A stretch of DNA of 64,000 nt from Mesorhizobium sp. PAMC28654 (GCF_020616515.1 NZ_CP085135.1:6123001-6187000), one strand, 5' to 3'. Shown: positions 27,212 through 37,776, counted from the stretch's first letter. Notes: generated by a model from the letters alone, not told the origin. Made by a program: numbers and translations.

Positions 27212-28375
27212 TTGCGAAACATATCAGACACGATCGCTCGCCTGAGCGCGATGAGCGGCCGGCAGGGTGCTTCGCACTCCAATTATCCAGACCGTTTGTC
27301 GGACGTGACCGGATTCGGCTCCAATCCCGGCGCCTTGCGTGCACGCGCCTACATTCCCGGGAATATTCCCGGGAATGCGGCACTCGTCGTCGTGCTGCAT
27401 GGCTGCACTCAGAGCGCGGCCGCTTACGATCATGGTTCCGGATGGTCACAGCTCGCGGACCAGGAGGGTTTCGCGGTCCTGTTTCCCGAGCAGCAACGCG
27501 CCAACAATGCCAATCTCTGCTTCAACTGGTTCGTGCCCGGAGATATCAGCCGTGACAGCGGCGAAGCGCTTTCCATCCGCCAGATGATCGAAGCCGTGGT
27601 CGTCGCCCATGGTCTCGACCGCAAGCGAATCTACATCACCGGCCTGTCGGCGGGCGGCGCCATGGCGACGGCGATGCTGGCTGCCTATCCGGAAGTGTTC
27701 ACCGGCGGCGCAATAATCGCCGGACTTGCCTATGGCAGCGCTTCCACGATCCCCGAGGCGTTCGACCGCATGCGCGGCCATGGCGGTCAGTCGATAGCCG
27801 AACTGCAGATGCGCTTGCGCGAGGCCTCGCCGCACAAGGGTTCCTGGCCGAGGATTTCGGTCTGGCAGGGCTCGGCCGACACGACCGTCGTGCCGTCCAA
27901 CGCGGATGCAATCCTCGCTCAATGGCAAGGGGTGCATGGCCTGGGCGCCAAGCCCACACGCGTGGAAACCGTCGACGGACAGAAGCGGCAGGTCTGGTGC
28001 GACGCCGATGGCCGCGAAGTGGTCGAGCGCTATAGCATTGTCGGCATGGGCCATGGCACGCCATTGAAGACGAATGGCGATGACGGAATAGGTCGGGCAG
28101 GGCCATTCATGCTGGATGTGGGGATATCCTCCACACATCATATCGCCAGCTTCTGGGGTATTGCGAAAGCCGGCGCACGTCGCCCGGCGCAAACAGACGC
28201 CGCCTCGGCAGTGCCCGCGTCCGGCACGGCTATTCGAGCCTACAGCTCGAAGGAAAAGCCGCGCGCGGTCCGCCTGGACCCGACGGACGAACAGCGGCCT
28301 GAGGCACGCGGTTCGTCCGCCGGCATAACCAAGGTCATCGAGGATGCCTTGCGTGCGGCAGGCTTGATGCGCTAG
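27212..28375 (+). CDS. PHB-depolymerase-family esterase (PhaZ/LpqC-like)
   Basis: A 387-residue alpha/beta hydrolase. The nucleophile elbow is GLSAGGA, the oxyanion region is VVLHGCTQSAA, and HGTPL with a catalytic His lies late. TTG 27212 is preferred because the product MRNISDTIARLSAM matches the usual start of the family; no signal peptide. The frame contains a 24-base perfect palindrome encoding IPGNIPGN. It ends three bases before the stop of convergent katE. Substrates could be short polyhydroxyalkanoates or feruloyl-type esters. Confidence 0.85.
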   Translation: MRNISDTIARLSAMSGRQGASHSNYPDRLSDVTGFGSNPGALRARAYIPGNIPGNAALVVVLHGCTQSAAAYDHGSGWSQLADQEGFAVLFPEQQRANNANLCFNWFVPGDISRDSGEALSIRQMIEAVVVAHGLDRKRIYITGLSAGGAMATAMLAAYPEVFTGGAIIAGLAYGSASTIPEAFDRMRGHGGQSIAELQMRLREASPHKGSWPRISVWQGSADTTVVPSNADAILAQWQGVHGLGAKPTRVETVDGQKRQVWCDADGREVVERYSIVGMGHGTPLKTNGDDGIGRAGPFMLDVGISSTHHIASFWGIAKAGARRPAQTDAASAVPASGTAIRAYSSKEKPRAVRLDPTDEQRPEARGSSAGITKVIEDALRAAGLMR

Positions 28376-28378
28376 CCG

Positions 28379-30490
28379 CTACATCTTCACCTTCGGCTCG
28401 CGCGCCCAGAAACGCAGCGCGCCCAACTTCGTCAGAAATTCGGCCGTGTCCTTGGGGCCGGAGAGGTGCGCAAAACCATCGTCGAGCATGCCGGCGATGC
28501 CAGCCTTTTCCAGCAGCGGCATGGCGGCATCGACATAGCCGATGAACTTGCAATGGGCGAAAGCGTCGGCCACGAAATCGCGCGCGGTCGCTTCCTTCAC
28601 CAGTCCTGGCACGGCGCTTGTAGCGGGCAGCAATGCAACCGCGTCATAGAGCACCGACGGACCGCCGCCGATCATCTGGTGCGCCTCGATCAGGCTGCCG
28701 TCGCTGGCCTTGGCGCCGCCGACCTTGGGGGCGATGATCTCGAAACTGGCTCCGGCCTTTGTCAGCGCTCCGGTCAACGCCTTGAGCAGCGCCGCATCGG
28801 TGCCGTCGGTGACGAGGATGCCGAGCTTGCGGCCCTCGAACCGCTCCGGCCCCTTCGCCAGTATGCTGAGCGACGGCGCTTCGGCCAAATCCTGCCGGGT
28901 GGCGACGGCGGCATCGGCGGGCTTGGGCATCGCCTTCAGCCCAAGACCGTCGCTGACCTTGGCCGCCAGGCCATCGTCGATGTTGAGCAGGTGAGACACC
29001 ATCCGTTCGCGGATGACCGGTGTCTGCACCTTGCTGAGCTCGAAGGTCAGCGCATCGGCGATATGGCCTTGCTCCGGCGGCGTCTGGCTGATGTAGAACT
29101 GCCGTGCCTGGCTGTAATGATCGGCAAGGCTCTCGGCGCGGATGCGCTGCTTCTGGCCTTGCTCTGCCTCGGCAAACGAGCGGAAGCCGCGCTGCGGCGA
29201 TTCCCTTGGGCCTTCGCCGAAGGAGTTGGGTTGGTAGTTCACGCGGCCTACGGGATTGCGCATGGCCATATGGCCATCCTGCTGGAAATTGTGGAACGGG
29301 CACTTTGGCGCGTTGATCGGGATATGCGTGAAGTTCGGCCCGCCCAGCCGCTTTATCTGCGTGTCGAGGTATGAGAAATTCCGGCCCTGAAGCAGCGGGT
29401 CGTTGGAGAAATCGATCCCTGGCGGCACGTTCTGGGTCATGAACGCGACCTGCTCGGTCTCGGCGAAGACATTGTCGGGCATGCGGTCGAGCACGAGGCG
29501 GCCGACCGGGACCGGCTTCAGGATTTCCTCGGGGATCAGCTTGGTGGCGTCGAGGACGTCGAAATCAAAACTGTCGGCGAACGCCTGGTCGAACAGTTGC
29601 ACCTGCAGTTCCCATTCCGGGAAATTGCCGGCCTGGATCGCTTCCCACAGGTCGCGGCGATGGAAGTCAGGATCGGCGCCGTTGATCTTCACCGCCTCGT
29701 TCCAGGCGACGGACTGCATGCCGAGCTTGGGCTTCCAGTGGAATTTCACGAAGGTGGATTCATCCTTGGCGTTGATCATGCGGAATGTGTGGACGCCGAA
29801 CCCTTCCATGAAGCGCAGGGAACGCGGGATGGCCCGGTCGGACATGACCCACATGATCATGTGCATGCTCTCGGGGGTCAGCGAGATGAAATCCCAGAAA
29901 TTGTCATGCGCTGATTGTGCTTGCGGGAAGCCGCGATCGGGCTCTTCCTTTACGGAATGGATGAGGTCGGGAAACTTGATTGCGTCCTGGATGAAGAACA
30001 CCGGCATGTTGTTGCCGACGATGTCCCAGTTGCCTTCCTTTGTGTAGAGCTTGACGGCAAACCCCCGCACATCGCGCGCCAGGTCGGCCGAGCCCTTGTT
30101 GCCGGCCACGGTGGAGAAGCGGACGAAGGCCGGCGTCTTCTCGCCGGCGCGCTGGAAGATGTCGGCGCGCGTGTATTTGGACAGCGGCTGGTAGGTTTCG
30201 AAATAGCCGTGTGCACCGTAGCCGCGCGCATGCACGACGCGCTCGGGAATGCGTTCGTGATCGAAATGAAAGATCTTTTCGCGGAAATGGAAATCCTCCA
30301 GCACGGTCGGGCCACGCGCGCCGATCTTCAGCGAATTCTGATCATCGGAAACCGGGCCGCCCTGCGCGGTCGTCAGCACAGGGGTGGATCCGCCGGCATG
30401 TTGGTGCAATTCGCCTCCTTCGCCTCGAACCAGTTTCTGGTCATGAATGACGGCTTGGCTGCCGGCATTTCGGCTTGGAGACTTGGCCAT
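28379..30490 (-). CDS. katE: Catalase HPII, large-subunit clade 2
   Basis: A 703-residue haem catalase. Distal-side [12 protein letters not shown] carries the catalytic His, [25 protein letters not shown] the haem pocket, and the proximal tyrosine region is [13 protein letters not shown]. The extra C-terminal flavodoxin/GATase-like domain ([17 protein letters not shown] to the end) marks the large-subunit HPII class. ATG 30490 was chosen by homology; upstream frame is non-conserved. A GGAAC-N16-CATT promoter lies 44-68 bases upstream, pointing to control by the EcfG general stress sigma factor. Confidence 0.95.
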   Translation of the reverse strand: MAKSPSRNAGSQAVIHDQKLVRGEGGELHQHAGGSTPVLTTAQGGPVSDDQNSLKIGARGPTVLEDFHFREKIFHFDHERIPERVVHARGYGAHGYFETYQPLSKYTRADIFQRAGEKTPAFVRFSTVAGNKGSADLARDVRGFAVKLYTKEGNWDIVGNNMPVFFIQDAIKFPDLIHSVKEEPDRGFPQAQSAHDNFWDFISLTPESMHMIMWVMSDRAIPRSLRFMEGFGVHTFRMINAKDESTFVKFHWKPKLGMQSVAWNEAVKINGADPDFHRRDLWEAIQAGNFPEWELQVQLFDQAFADSFDFDVLDATKLIPEEILKPVPVGRLVLDRMPDNVFAETEQVAFMTQNVPPGIDFSNDPLLQGRNFSYLDTQIKRLGGPNFTHIPINAPKCPFHNFQQDGHMAMRNPVGRVNYQPNSFGEGPRESPQRGFRSFAEAEQGQKQRIRAESLADHYSQARQFYISQTPPEQGHIADALTFELSKVQTPVIRERMVSHLLNIDDGLAAKVSDGLGLKAMPKPADAAVATRQDLAEAPSLSILAKGPERFEGRKLGILVTDGTDAALLKALTGALTKAGASFEIIAPKVGGAKASDGSLIEAHQMIGGGPSVLYDAVALLPATSAVPGLVKEATARDFVADAFAHCKFIGYVDAAMPLLEKAGIAGMLDDGFAHLSGPKDTAEFLTKLGALRFWAREPKVKM

Positions 30491-30533
30491 GGCTTGTTCC
30501 TTTCCGGGTTTTGGAGATGACGATCTCAGCCAC

Positions 30534-30558
30534 AATGTCCGCCAGGCCATGAGGTTCC
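30534..30558 (-). promoter_or_regulatory. Candidate EcfG-type general-stress promoter of katE
   Basis: Minus-strand GGAAC (30554-30558), 16 bases, CATT (30534-30537). Alphaproteobacterial EcfG/RpoE2 promoters read GGAAC-N16/17-CGTT, with the last TT best kept. The distance to the katE start is 44 bases. The motif is read directly; the sigma factor is inferred. Confidence 0.7.
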
Positions 30559-30698
30559 GACATGTCATGGGGTATTGGCCGGGCTTTGGCGATGTCTCAA
30601 AGCCCTGCGAAATCAGACCTTGCCAGCCGCCGCACGAGGAGACGACCGCGTCTTTCAGCAACTAAGGACGCTCGCTAAACGACGCCTGGTGATGGCGC

Positions 30699-30723
30699 GG
30701 AACAATTCACTGGACCGCTCATT
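30699..30723 (+). promoter_or_regulatory. Candidate EcfG-type general-stress promoter of the DUF892 gene
   Basis: GGAAC (30699-30703), 16 bases, CATT (30720-30723), 34 bases before the DUF892 start at 30758. The hexamer pair and spacing are identical to those in front of divergent katE. Confidence 0.7.
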
Positions 30724-30757
30724 GTCCCTGCGAGGGTAAGTCCCACAGGAGAACACA

Positions 30758-31255
30758 ATGGCCAGACAGAAAATGCTCGCAGACCTTTTTCATGACACGC
30801 TGAAAGACATCTATTTTGCCGAGAAGAAGATACTCGCAACCTTGCCCAAGATGGCCAAGGCGGCCCAGAGTGCCGACTTGAAGGCCGCCTTCGAGAAGCA
30901 TCGCACCGAAACCCAGGGGCACGTCGCCCGCCTCGAGAAAGTGTTCGCCATCATCGACAAGAAGCCGCAGGCCAAGACCTGCGCGGCGATCGTCGGCATC
31001 ACCGACGAGGGCGCGGAAATCATGGAAGAATACAAGGGGTCGCCAGCGCTCGACGCCGGGCTTCTGGCAGCCGCGCAGGCGGTCGAGCACTATGAGATTT
31101 CACGCTACGGCACGATGCGCACATGGGCCAACGAGCTTGGCCTGAAGGACGCGGTGGCGCTGCTTGACGCGACGTTGAAGGAAGAAAAGGCGACCGATGA
31201 AGCCCTGACGGGCATCGCCATGACAGTCGTCAACCAGCAAGCGGAAGCAGCCTGA
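30758..31255 (+). CDS. DUF892 (YciE/YciF) ferritin-like stress protein
   Basis: A 165-residue four-helix-bundle protein. Family pattern: LFHDTLKDIYFAEKKILATLPKMAKAA, then EKHRTETQGHVARLEKVF with carboxylate and histidine ligands typical of rubrerythrin-like di-iron sites, and AVEHYEISRYGTMRTWA. YciE/F proteins are general-stress proteins in many bacteria; the reaction is unknown. ACAGGAGAAC gives the ribosome site. It is divergent from katE with a shared type of stress promoter and is followed by a hairpin and a 53-residue gene. Confidence 0.93.
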   Translation: MARQKMLADLFHDTLKDIYFAEKKILATLPKMAKAAQSADLKAAFEKHRTETQGHVARLEKVFAIIDKKPQAKTCAAIVGITDEGAEIMEEYKGSPALDAGLLAAAQAVEHYEISRYGTMRTWANELGLKDAVALLDATLKEEKATDEALTGIAMTVVNQQAEAA

Positions 31256-31265
31256 GCGAACAGGA

Positions 31266-31294
31266 GGCCCGCCGGCGTTCGGCGGGCCCCTTTT
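31266..31294 (+). terminator. Intrinsic terminator or attenuator after the DUF892 gene
   Basis: GGCCCGCCG (31266-31274), loop GCGTT, CGGCGGGCC (31280-31288), then CCTTTT. The next small gene's ribosome site starts right after, so partial read-through is possible. Confidence 0.75.
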
Positions 31295-31304
31295 GGAGGT
31301 TTCA

Positions 31305-31466
31305 ATGGCAAATACCCCATCGAAAGACCATCGCATTTCCGACCAGGAGGCTTTGCGTATAGCCGAGCAAACCGACGTCTCGCCACGGCAGGCCAAGGAA
31401 CTCGCCAAGGAGCATGGCAAGGCCAAGGGCGAGCAGGAAGCCCGGAAAACCAAGAATGAAGGTTGA
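31305..31466 (+). CDS. Small basic/acidic hypothetical protein, 53 residues
   Basis: A short frame beginning MANTPSKDHRISDQEALRIAE and ending GEQEARKTKNEG, preceded by GGAGGT at 31295-31300. It has a helix-rich, highly charged composition and a DQEALRIAEQTDVSPRQAKELAKEHG segment that looks like a small helical domain similar to DUF3606. The clear ribosome site and position behind the DUF892 gene support it as a real stress-linked small protein. Confidence 0.75.
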   Translation: MANTPSKDHRISDQEALRIAEQTDVSPRQAKELAKEHGKAKGEQEARKTKNEG

Positions 31467-31595
31467 CGACTGAACCAGTTTCGAATCGACAATGATCGAG
31501 ACGAGCGAGCAACCCGCGCCGCACGGACAAGGTGTAGGCGAAATCCAAACAAATGATCGAGACAGGAAGCTAGGCCCCGAGTTCACAGGTTTCCA

Positions 31596-32639
31596 ATGGC
31601 ACGCACTTCGATAGTCGTCATCGGTGCTTCCGCAGGGGGCGTAAGCGCGCTGCGTCTGCTGGCAGGCGCACTGCCGGCGGATTTTCCGGCGGCTATTTTG
31701 GTCGTCCAACATATCGGCGCCCACAAAAGCGAGTTGCCGGCGCTTTTGACCGCGGCTGGGTCGATGCCGGCTAAGCACGCCGAGGACGGCGAAACGATAG
31801 TTCCAGGCCACATCTACCTTGCACCGCCCGATCGCCATCTGACAGTCAACGACGGTAGATTGCACCTCTCGCGAGGCCCAAAGGAAAACTGCTCCCGGCC
31901 GGCCATCGATCCGCTATTCCGCAGCGTTGCCGCAAACTATGGTGCGAAGGCCGCGGGCGTTATCCTGACGGGCAATCTGAACGATGGGACGCTCGGCCTC
32001 CTGGAGATAAAACTGCGGGGCGGCGTCGCCATCGTGCAGGATCCCGAAGACGCGGCCCATCCTGACATGCCGAGAAGCGCCGCCGCCCATGTCAGGCCGG
32101 ATTATTGCCTACCACTGACGGCTATCCCGAAGTTGCTTGTTGAATTGGTCAACGGATCAGACAGAAAGGCAGCGGCCATGCCAATCTCCCCTTCACAACA
32201 GAATGCCGGGGCGGAGCCCGAGAAAATCAACGGCAACAGATTCGAGCGGCCGCTGACCGTCACCTGTCCGGAATGCGGCGGAGCTCTAAAGAGACGGGTG
32301 GTTGGGTCAATCGTCAAATTCGACTGCCACATCGGGCACACCTACACCGCCGAGGTCATGGCGGCCGCACAATTTGAAGAGATGGAAAAGGTCATGCGCG
32401 CCGCGGTGAGGTTCCTCAATGAGCGAGCCGAATTCTGCCTGCAGATGGCCGAACATATCCGTACCGCTGAACCTGTCGCCGCCGCCGAGTGGCATGCGGC
32501 TAGCAAGCAGGCGATGGATCGGGCCTACAAGCTCCGCGACCTCGTTGAGCAGGACTGGATCACGCCGGAGTCCTCTGGAATTGCGCCGGTTGGGAATGGT
32601 CGAGACCGGGCTGTCAGCGATAACGCTATCGAAAACTAG
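31596..32639 (+). CDS. Stand-alone CheB-type methylesterase-like protein with C-terminal zinc-ribbon-like segment
   Basis: A 347-residue protein. The N-terminal 190 residues are a CheB methylesterase domain without receiver: catalytic Ser12 in GASAGG, His39 in VVQHIGAH, and Asp in GNLNDGTLGL. The C-terminal part carries CPECGGALKRR...FDCHIGHTYT, a possible zinc-binding knuckle, followed by a helical region rich in Glu and Met. Such proteins are widespread in rhizobia apart from chemotaxis operons; their substrate is unknown. It points towards the sensor-kinase gene in the opposite orientation. Confidence 0.85.
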   Translation: MARTSIVVIGASAGGVSALRLLAGALPADFPAAILVVQHIGAHKSELPALLTAAGSMPAKHAEDGETIVPGHIYLAPPDRHLTVNDGRLHLSRGPKENCSRPAIDPLFRSVAANYGAKAAGVILTGNLNDGTLGLLEIKLRGGVAIVQDPEDAAHPDMPRSAAAHVRPDYCLPLTAIPKLLVELVNGSDRKAAAMPISPSQQNAGAEPEKINGNRFERPLTVTCPECGGALKRRVVGSIVKFDCHIGHTYTAEVMAAAQFEEMEKVMRAAVRFLNERAEFCLQMAEHIRTAEPVAAAEWHAASKQAMDRAYKLRDLVEQDWITPESSGIAPVGNGRDRAVSDNAIEN

Positions 32640-32680
32640 CTCCATCCCGATGGAATCGGGATGCGGCTCTATCTTGTTGT

Positions 32681-32756
32681 TTGATCATGATCTCTGGACA
32701 AACCGGGAGACCGTTTGTCCGATAAAACCGGTTCCCACTTTTCGGGATCATGCTCT
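32681..32756. repeat. GATCATGAT-type dispersed intergenic repeat (copy 2)
   Basis: A second copy of the element at 17776-17847: TTGATCATGATCTCTGG ... GTTTGTCCGATAAAACCGGTTCCC ... GGGATCATGCTC. It fills the gap between the CheB-like gene and the response regulator; the last nine bases overlap the response regulator's final codons and stop. Confidence 0.8.
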
Positions 32757-33116
32757 AATCCAGGCAGCCTCCGCGATCAGTCGCTGCAGTTCTTCCGGTT
32801 GATACGGCTTCTGCAGTGTTGGCTCATCACGGTATCCGTCCACCAGCCCTGCCGAGCCGTAGCCCGTTGCGAAGATAAAAGGGATGCCCCGTTGTCTCAG
32901 GATGTCGGCGACAGGGAACGTTTGTATTCCCGCCAAATTGAGGTCGAGAATCGCGAAGTCGATGTCGGCTCGCAGGGCAAGTTCCACCGCTGTCGGCACG
33001 CGAGTGGCCAGGCCCACCACTGTGTGTCCCATTCCCGCCAACAAATATTCAAGGTCCATGGCGAGCAGGAATTCATCTTCGACGATCAGGATTCTTCTGG
33101 CTGTGTGGTTCGGCAC
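32748..33116 (-). CDS. Single-domain response regulator
   Basis: A 122-residue CheY-like receiver: acidic pocket in RILIVEDEFLLAMDLEYLL, phospho-acceptor Asp in FAILDLNLAG, conserved Thr/Tyr switch region FIFATGYGS and Lys in LQKPYQPEEL. GTG 33116 gives VPNHTARRILIVEDE and follows GCGGGGA; an ATG at 33158 would extend into the kinase reading frame. It overlaps the 3' end of the hybrid kinase, so it is the likely phosphotransfer partner of that HWE-type kinase. Confidence 0.87.
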   Translation of the reverse strand: MPNHTARRILIVEDEFLLAMDLEYLLAGMGHTVVGLATRVPTAVELALRADIDFAILDLNLAGIQTFPVADILRQRGIPFIFATGYGSAGLVDGYRDEPTLQKPYQPEELQRLIAEAAWIRA

Positions 33117-36100
33117 CCGGTTTCCCCGCCTGTTCTGTTCGCTCGGGCAACGGCGCATCTATCGTGCACACAACACCGGACGATCCATATGAAACGCGGA
33201 CCTCGCCACCAAGTTCCGACGCGAGTGCTCGTTCGATCAGCCGCGACCCAAAACCCTTGCTTTTCGGAGTAACCACGGCTGGGCCACCGCTTTCGGTCCA
33301 GCTGAGATTCAAGCGCCGATCAGCGCCGCTCCCCGGCAGGTGCCACACAATGACAACGTGCCCCTCATCGCGCGACAGCGCGCCATATTTCGCCGCGTTG
33401 GTGGATAGTTCGTGCAGCGCCATCGAGACGGCGAGTGCCGCACCGGGCGAAAGCTTCACGTGCGGTCCATCGATACGGAAGCGATTTTCCCCGCCGGCAT
33501 GCGGCTTGACCGTATCGAGGATGATCTCGGTGAGGTCGGCGCCCGCCCAGCTTTCACGGGTCAGCACGTCGTGCGCCTGCGCCAGGTTCAGCAATCGCGA
33601 GCCGAAGGCTTGGCGCGCTTCCTCGATCGTCGCCGCATGACCAAGTGTCTGTGATGCGATCGACTGCACCACCGCCAGCGTGTTTTGACACGGTGGTTGA
33701 GTTCGCCGACCATGATCTTTCGGTGCTCGTCGGCGCGCCTGCGCTCGGTCATGTCCCGCGCGATCTTCGACGCGCCGATGATCTTGCCTTCGGCGTCCTT
33801 GAGCGGCGATACGCTCAACGACACCCAGACGTGGCTGCCGTCCTTGCGCAGGCGAATGGTCTCGAAATGGTCAATGTGCTCGTCGCGACGGATGCTTTCG
33901 AGAATATCCACTTCCTCCTCGTGTCGGTCGGTGGGGATCAGCAGCATGATGGATTTGCCGATGATCTCATCGGCCGTGTAACCGAAGAGCCGCTCCGCGG
34001 CCTTGTTCCAGCTGGCGATGATGCCATCGGTGTTCTTGCTTATGATCGCGTCATCGGAGGAACCGACGATCGCTGCCAGCTGCTCGCCTGCCGCCTCCGC
34101 ACGCTTGCGTGCGGTGATGTCCTGGAAGATGACCGCAAGCCGTCGCCGCCGGATACCCTCAAGGGGAAACGCATAGAGCTCCAATACGCGTCCGTTCGTT
34201 ATGAGACCGCGCTCGAACCGGATTGGCTCCCCACTTTTCAAGACAGCATCATAGGTCTTGAGCCATTCTTCCGATTCTCCCGGAACGACGTCCCGGATGG
34301 TTTTGCCCACAACATCGGCGATGCCACTTTGACTTTCGAAGGCAGGATTGGCCTCGATATATCGAAAATCGATTGGCGTGCCCGGCTGGGTGTCGGTCCT
34401 CTCGATGATGCAGAACCCCTCGTCGATCGAATCGAAAAGAGCCCGGTATTGGGTTTCGCTCTCGCGGAGCGCGGCTTCACTGCGCCTGTGCTCCGTGGCG
34501 TCCTCGATGGACAGCAGGATCAAATTGTCGCGGCCACCGTTGCGCGCCAGCCGGCGCGCATTGAACAACAGGGATCGCGATCCGATGTCACGATAGTCGT
34601 GCTCGATCTCGAAATCCGTGACTTGCTCGTCCTTGGGAATAACCGCCTCGAGCAGCGTTCGCAGCGCCGGTATGTTCCATTGACTGCTTCCAATTTCGTA
34701 GATCAAACGGCCTTCGGCCTCGTTCTTCGCAACCTTGAACAGATTGTAGAAAGCACTGTTGGCGGACTGAACGCGCAGATCCCCGTCGAGAACCAGAAGT
34801 GGCTGCCTTACCGTCTGGACAATGGCTTCAGCATAGATGCGCGCCTCATTGACCGCGTCGGCGGCCTGTTTCTGCGCGGTGATGTCGCTGAAGGCAATGA
34901 CAACGCCGGCTATGTGGTTGTCCAGCGTGCGATAGGGAAGCATGCGCCGCAGATACCAGCGGCCGGAGTCGCTGGGGACTTCGGCTTCGATGGTGGTGAG
35001 TTTCCTCAGCACCGTTTCAGCATCCGTCAAAAGCTCCTTGTCGGAAAACTTTCGAGCGAAGTGGCCGATAGGGCGTCCTATGTCGGATGACACGAGGTCG
35101 AACTGCGCTTTGGTGGCGGGGGAAAACCATTTGACGCGGAAATGGGTGTCGAGAAAGAGGGTTGCCGTATCGGACCCGGCCAGCAGATTGTTCAGATCGT
35201 TGGTGGCGTGCTCCAGTTCGCCGATCTTGTGCTGAAGCTGGCTGTTGACGGTGTTCAACTCCTCATTGAACGACTGCAACTCCTCCTTCGACGTCTCCAG
35301 TTCCTCATTCGTGGATTGAAGCTCCTCGTTCATCGAGGTGGCTTCTTCATTCGAGGCCTTCAATTCCTCGTTGGTCGTTTCCATCTGTTCAATGGTGGTC
35401 CGCAATTCGGCGCGCGAGGCCTTCAATTCATCCAGCAGCGCGCGTTCGCCAGCCGACGCATCAGCCGCATTCTCGCGGGCGAGCGTCGGCCGGCTCCTGC
35501 GGTGACGGTGCGGGCGCGAAGCTTACCAGCAGGAACCGTCCGTCGCGGGAAGACTCCGGCAGCGGCATCACCGTCATCACCACGGACCGACCCGACTTGC
35601 TCTCCCGCATGCGGGCGCTGACGGTCACGCTCTTGTCGTCCTTGACCGCTTCGCGCAGCGCCACGCGAAGTTTGGAACCCAGCCCATCGCGGGCCATGGT
35701 CAGCAAATCCCTGGTCGGCTCGCCCGGCGGCTGCTCCAGATAGTCCCGGGTCCTCCCGTGGAAATAGAGAACGCGGCCCTGGTGATCGATCAAAACCGAC
35801 GCGGGTGCATAGCGCTCAAGCAATGCGCGGCGTGCCATTTCGGCCGCCGGAACGTTTTGCTCGGTTGCAGGCGAAAGAATCTTGTCTATGGCGTGTCGCT
35901 CCCTGGAACCGTTCGGCGCTGGATAGTTGATGAGATCGTGCCGGGTCGGTCCCAGGCGTCGAAAAATACGCCATTTCTTCGACGCCGTCTCGAACAGGTC
36001 TTCATACCGGCCGATCGTTTCGGCATTGCCAAGAAACAGATGGCCGCCCGGCCGCAGGGCGAAGTGGCAAAGGGCAAGGATTCTCTGCTGCGCTTCCGGT

Positions 36101-37503
36101 TCCAGGTAGATCAGAACGTTGCGGCATGAGACCAGGTCCATGCGGGAAAACGGCGGATCGCGCAGCAGATTCTGTGCCGCGAACACGACCATGTCGCGAA
36201 GCGCCTTGCGCACCTGCCAGGTTCCGTCGAGCTTCTCGAAGAAGCGGTGCAAGCGAGAGGCGGGGAAACCGGCTATGGCGGCGGCCGGGTAGATACCATC
36301 GCGGGCCTTGCGCAGATTGACTTCCTGGGCATCCGTCGCGAAGACTTTCAGGTCGAAACGCTTTCCGGCCGCTTCAGCCAGTTCGGTCACCAGCATGCCG
36401 ATGGAATAGGCCTCCTCGCCTGTGGAACAGGCTGGCACCCAGACCCGGATCGAACCGCCGGTCGTGCGTTCCGCGACCAATGGCGCGATTACCAGTTCGG
36501 CAAGTGCCTCCCACGCTTCAGCGTCGCGGAAAAATGCGGTGACGCTGATCATCAGGTCTCCGGACAGTGCGTGGACTTCCTCCGGTCTGGTGCGCAAGTC
36601 ATCGATATATTCGTCCAGCGTCTCGATGTTCCGCAGACCCATACGGCGGTGAACGCGGCGCTTGAGCGTGCTTCGCTTGTAGGTGCGGAAATCAGGCCCG
36701 CCGTGAGCCCGCACGAGGTCCAGTACCTGCTCGATCGTCGCATGGCCGTCCGGCGAAGCGGCCTCGATCTCTGTTTCCGGGGAGACGTAGCCGTGGCGCA
36801 TGTAGGCAAGCAGAACCTCCGGCATTTTTTCCGCAGATAGAATATGATCGGCCATGCCAGCCGCGATCGCACTTCGAGGCATGCCGTCGAATTTGGCTGT
36901 CTCGGGCGCCTGCACCAGGCTCATGCCACCCTCGGCCCGGATGTCCTTGAGGCCCTCGGTGCCGTTGCTTCCGGTGCCGGAGAGCACGATGGCAACGGCT
37001 CGTCGGTGCTGGTCCGCGGCCAGTGAACTGAACAGCACATCGACGGGATGCCCTTGGCCGCGTGGGGCGACCGGCTTCGACACGTGCAAGGCGCCGTCGC
37101 CAATCCGCAGGTCGGAATTGGGTGCAATCACATAGACGTGGTTGGGTGCGATCCGCATGCCATCGATGACCTGAACAACCGACATCGCCGTGCGGGCACC
37201 CAGCACATTCGCCATCTCGCTTTCGCGCTTCGGATCGAGATGCAGAACAACCACGAAGGCGCAGCCGCTGTCTGCCGGCATGGCGTCGAAGAAGTGGCTG
37301 AGCGCCTCGATGCCGCCGGCCGACGCGCCGATGCCTATGACCGGGACGGTCGAAATGCCATGGGAGACGTTTCCGGTGGCGCTGGCGGCGCGCTTCCTGT
37401 TGGCCAGCAGGAGACTGTTCTTGCCGTCATGGCGAGCCCGTGGCCGCTTCTGGTTCGGCCCGGTTCCGGGCTCGTCGATTTTCTTTATGGGGTCGTCCGT
37501 CAC
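33073..37503 (-). pseudogene. CheB-CheR-PAS-HWE histidine kinase hybrid, broken by two 1-base indels
   Basis: Three consecutive frames form one protein of about 1,470 residues. First frame (to 35461): CheB domain (GIGASAGGIEALSHFF), CheR N- and SAM-binding domains (RVWVPACSTGEEAYSIGML, LVSCRNVLIYLE) and a PAS domain, ending in PADARPRECG. Second frame (35426 region to 33588): coiled coil of METTNEELKASNEE repeats, then four PAS/PAC domains and ELNHRVK. Third frame: VVQSIASQTLGH and the HATPase (HELSTNAAKYGAL). An extra C near 35470-35480 and a missing A in the A4 run around 33685 explain the breaks. Such fusions are typical rhizobial signalling proteins. Confidence 0.85.
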
Positions 37504-37776
37504 ACCAGCCCAGCCTCTCACCCAAATTAACGCCGGATCGCTCGAAACGATCCCGAACTTGATGAGCGCTAGATACAATAGGGTCCGAGAAGCTTTGCAT
37601 GCGCCGCACCAGCCCACAAGAAGCGCAGGCGCTGGGCGCTGCCAACGACGCCCGGTCGCGGCCCGTCAGGAGCGGCTTTTTCGCGCGGGAGCCGTTTGCA
37701 AGCTTTCGCGCACGCCGCCGATCGCGTAAGGGCCCGGGGAAAATCCCCTTCAATTTCCAGACCTCCCCGGAAAATC

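Noticed and set aside
31266..31294. Riboswitch or small RNA between the DUF892 gene and the 53-residue gene
   Set aside because: Only one short GC hairpin with a T-run is visible; a terminator explains it.
33645..35090. 481-codon plus-strand frame opposite the PAS region
   Set aside because: Antisense of PAS/PAC domains; no start signal or motif.
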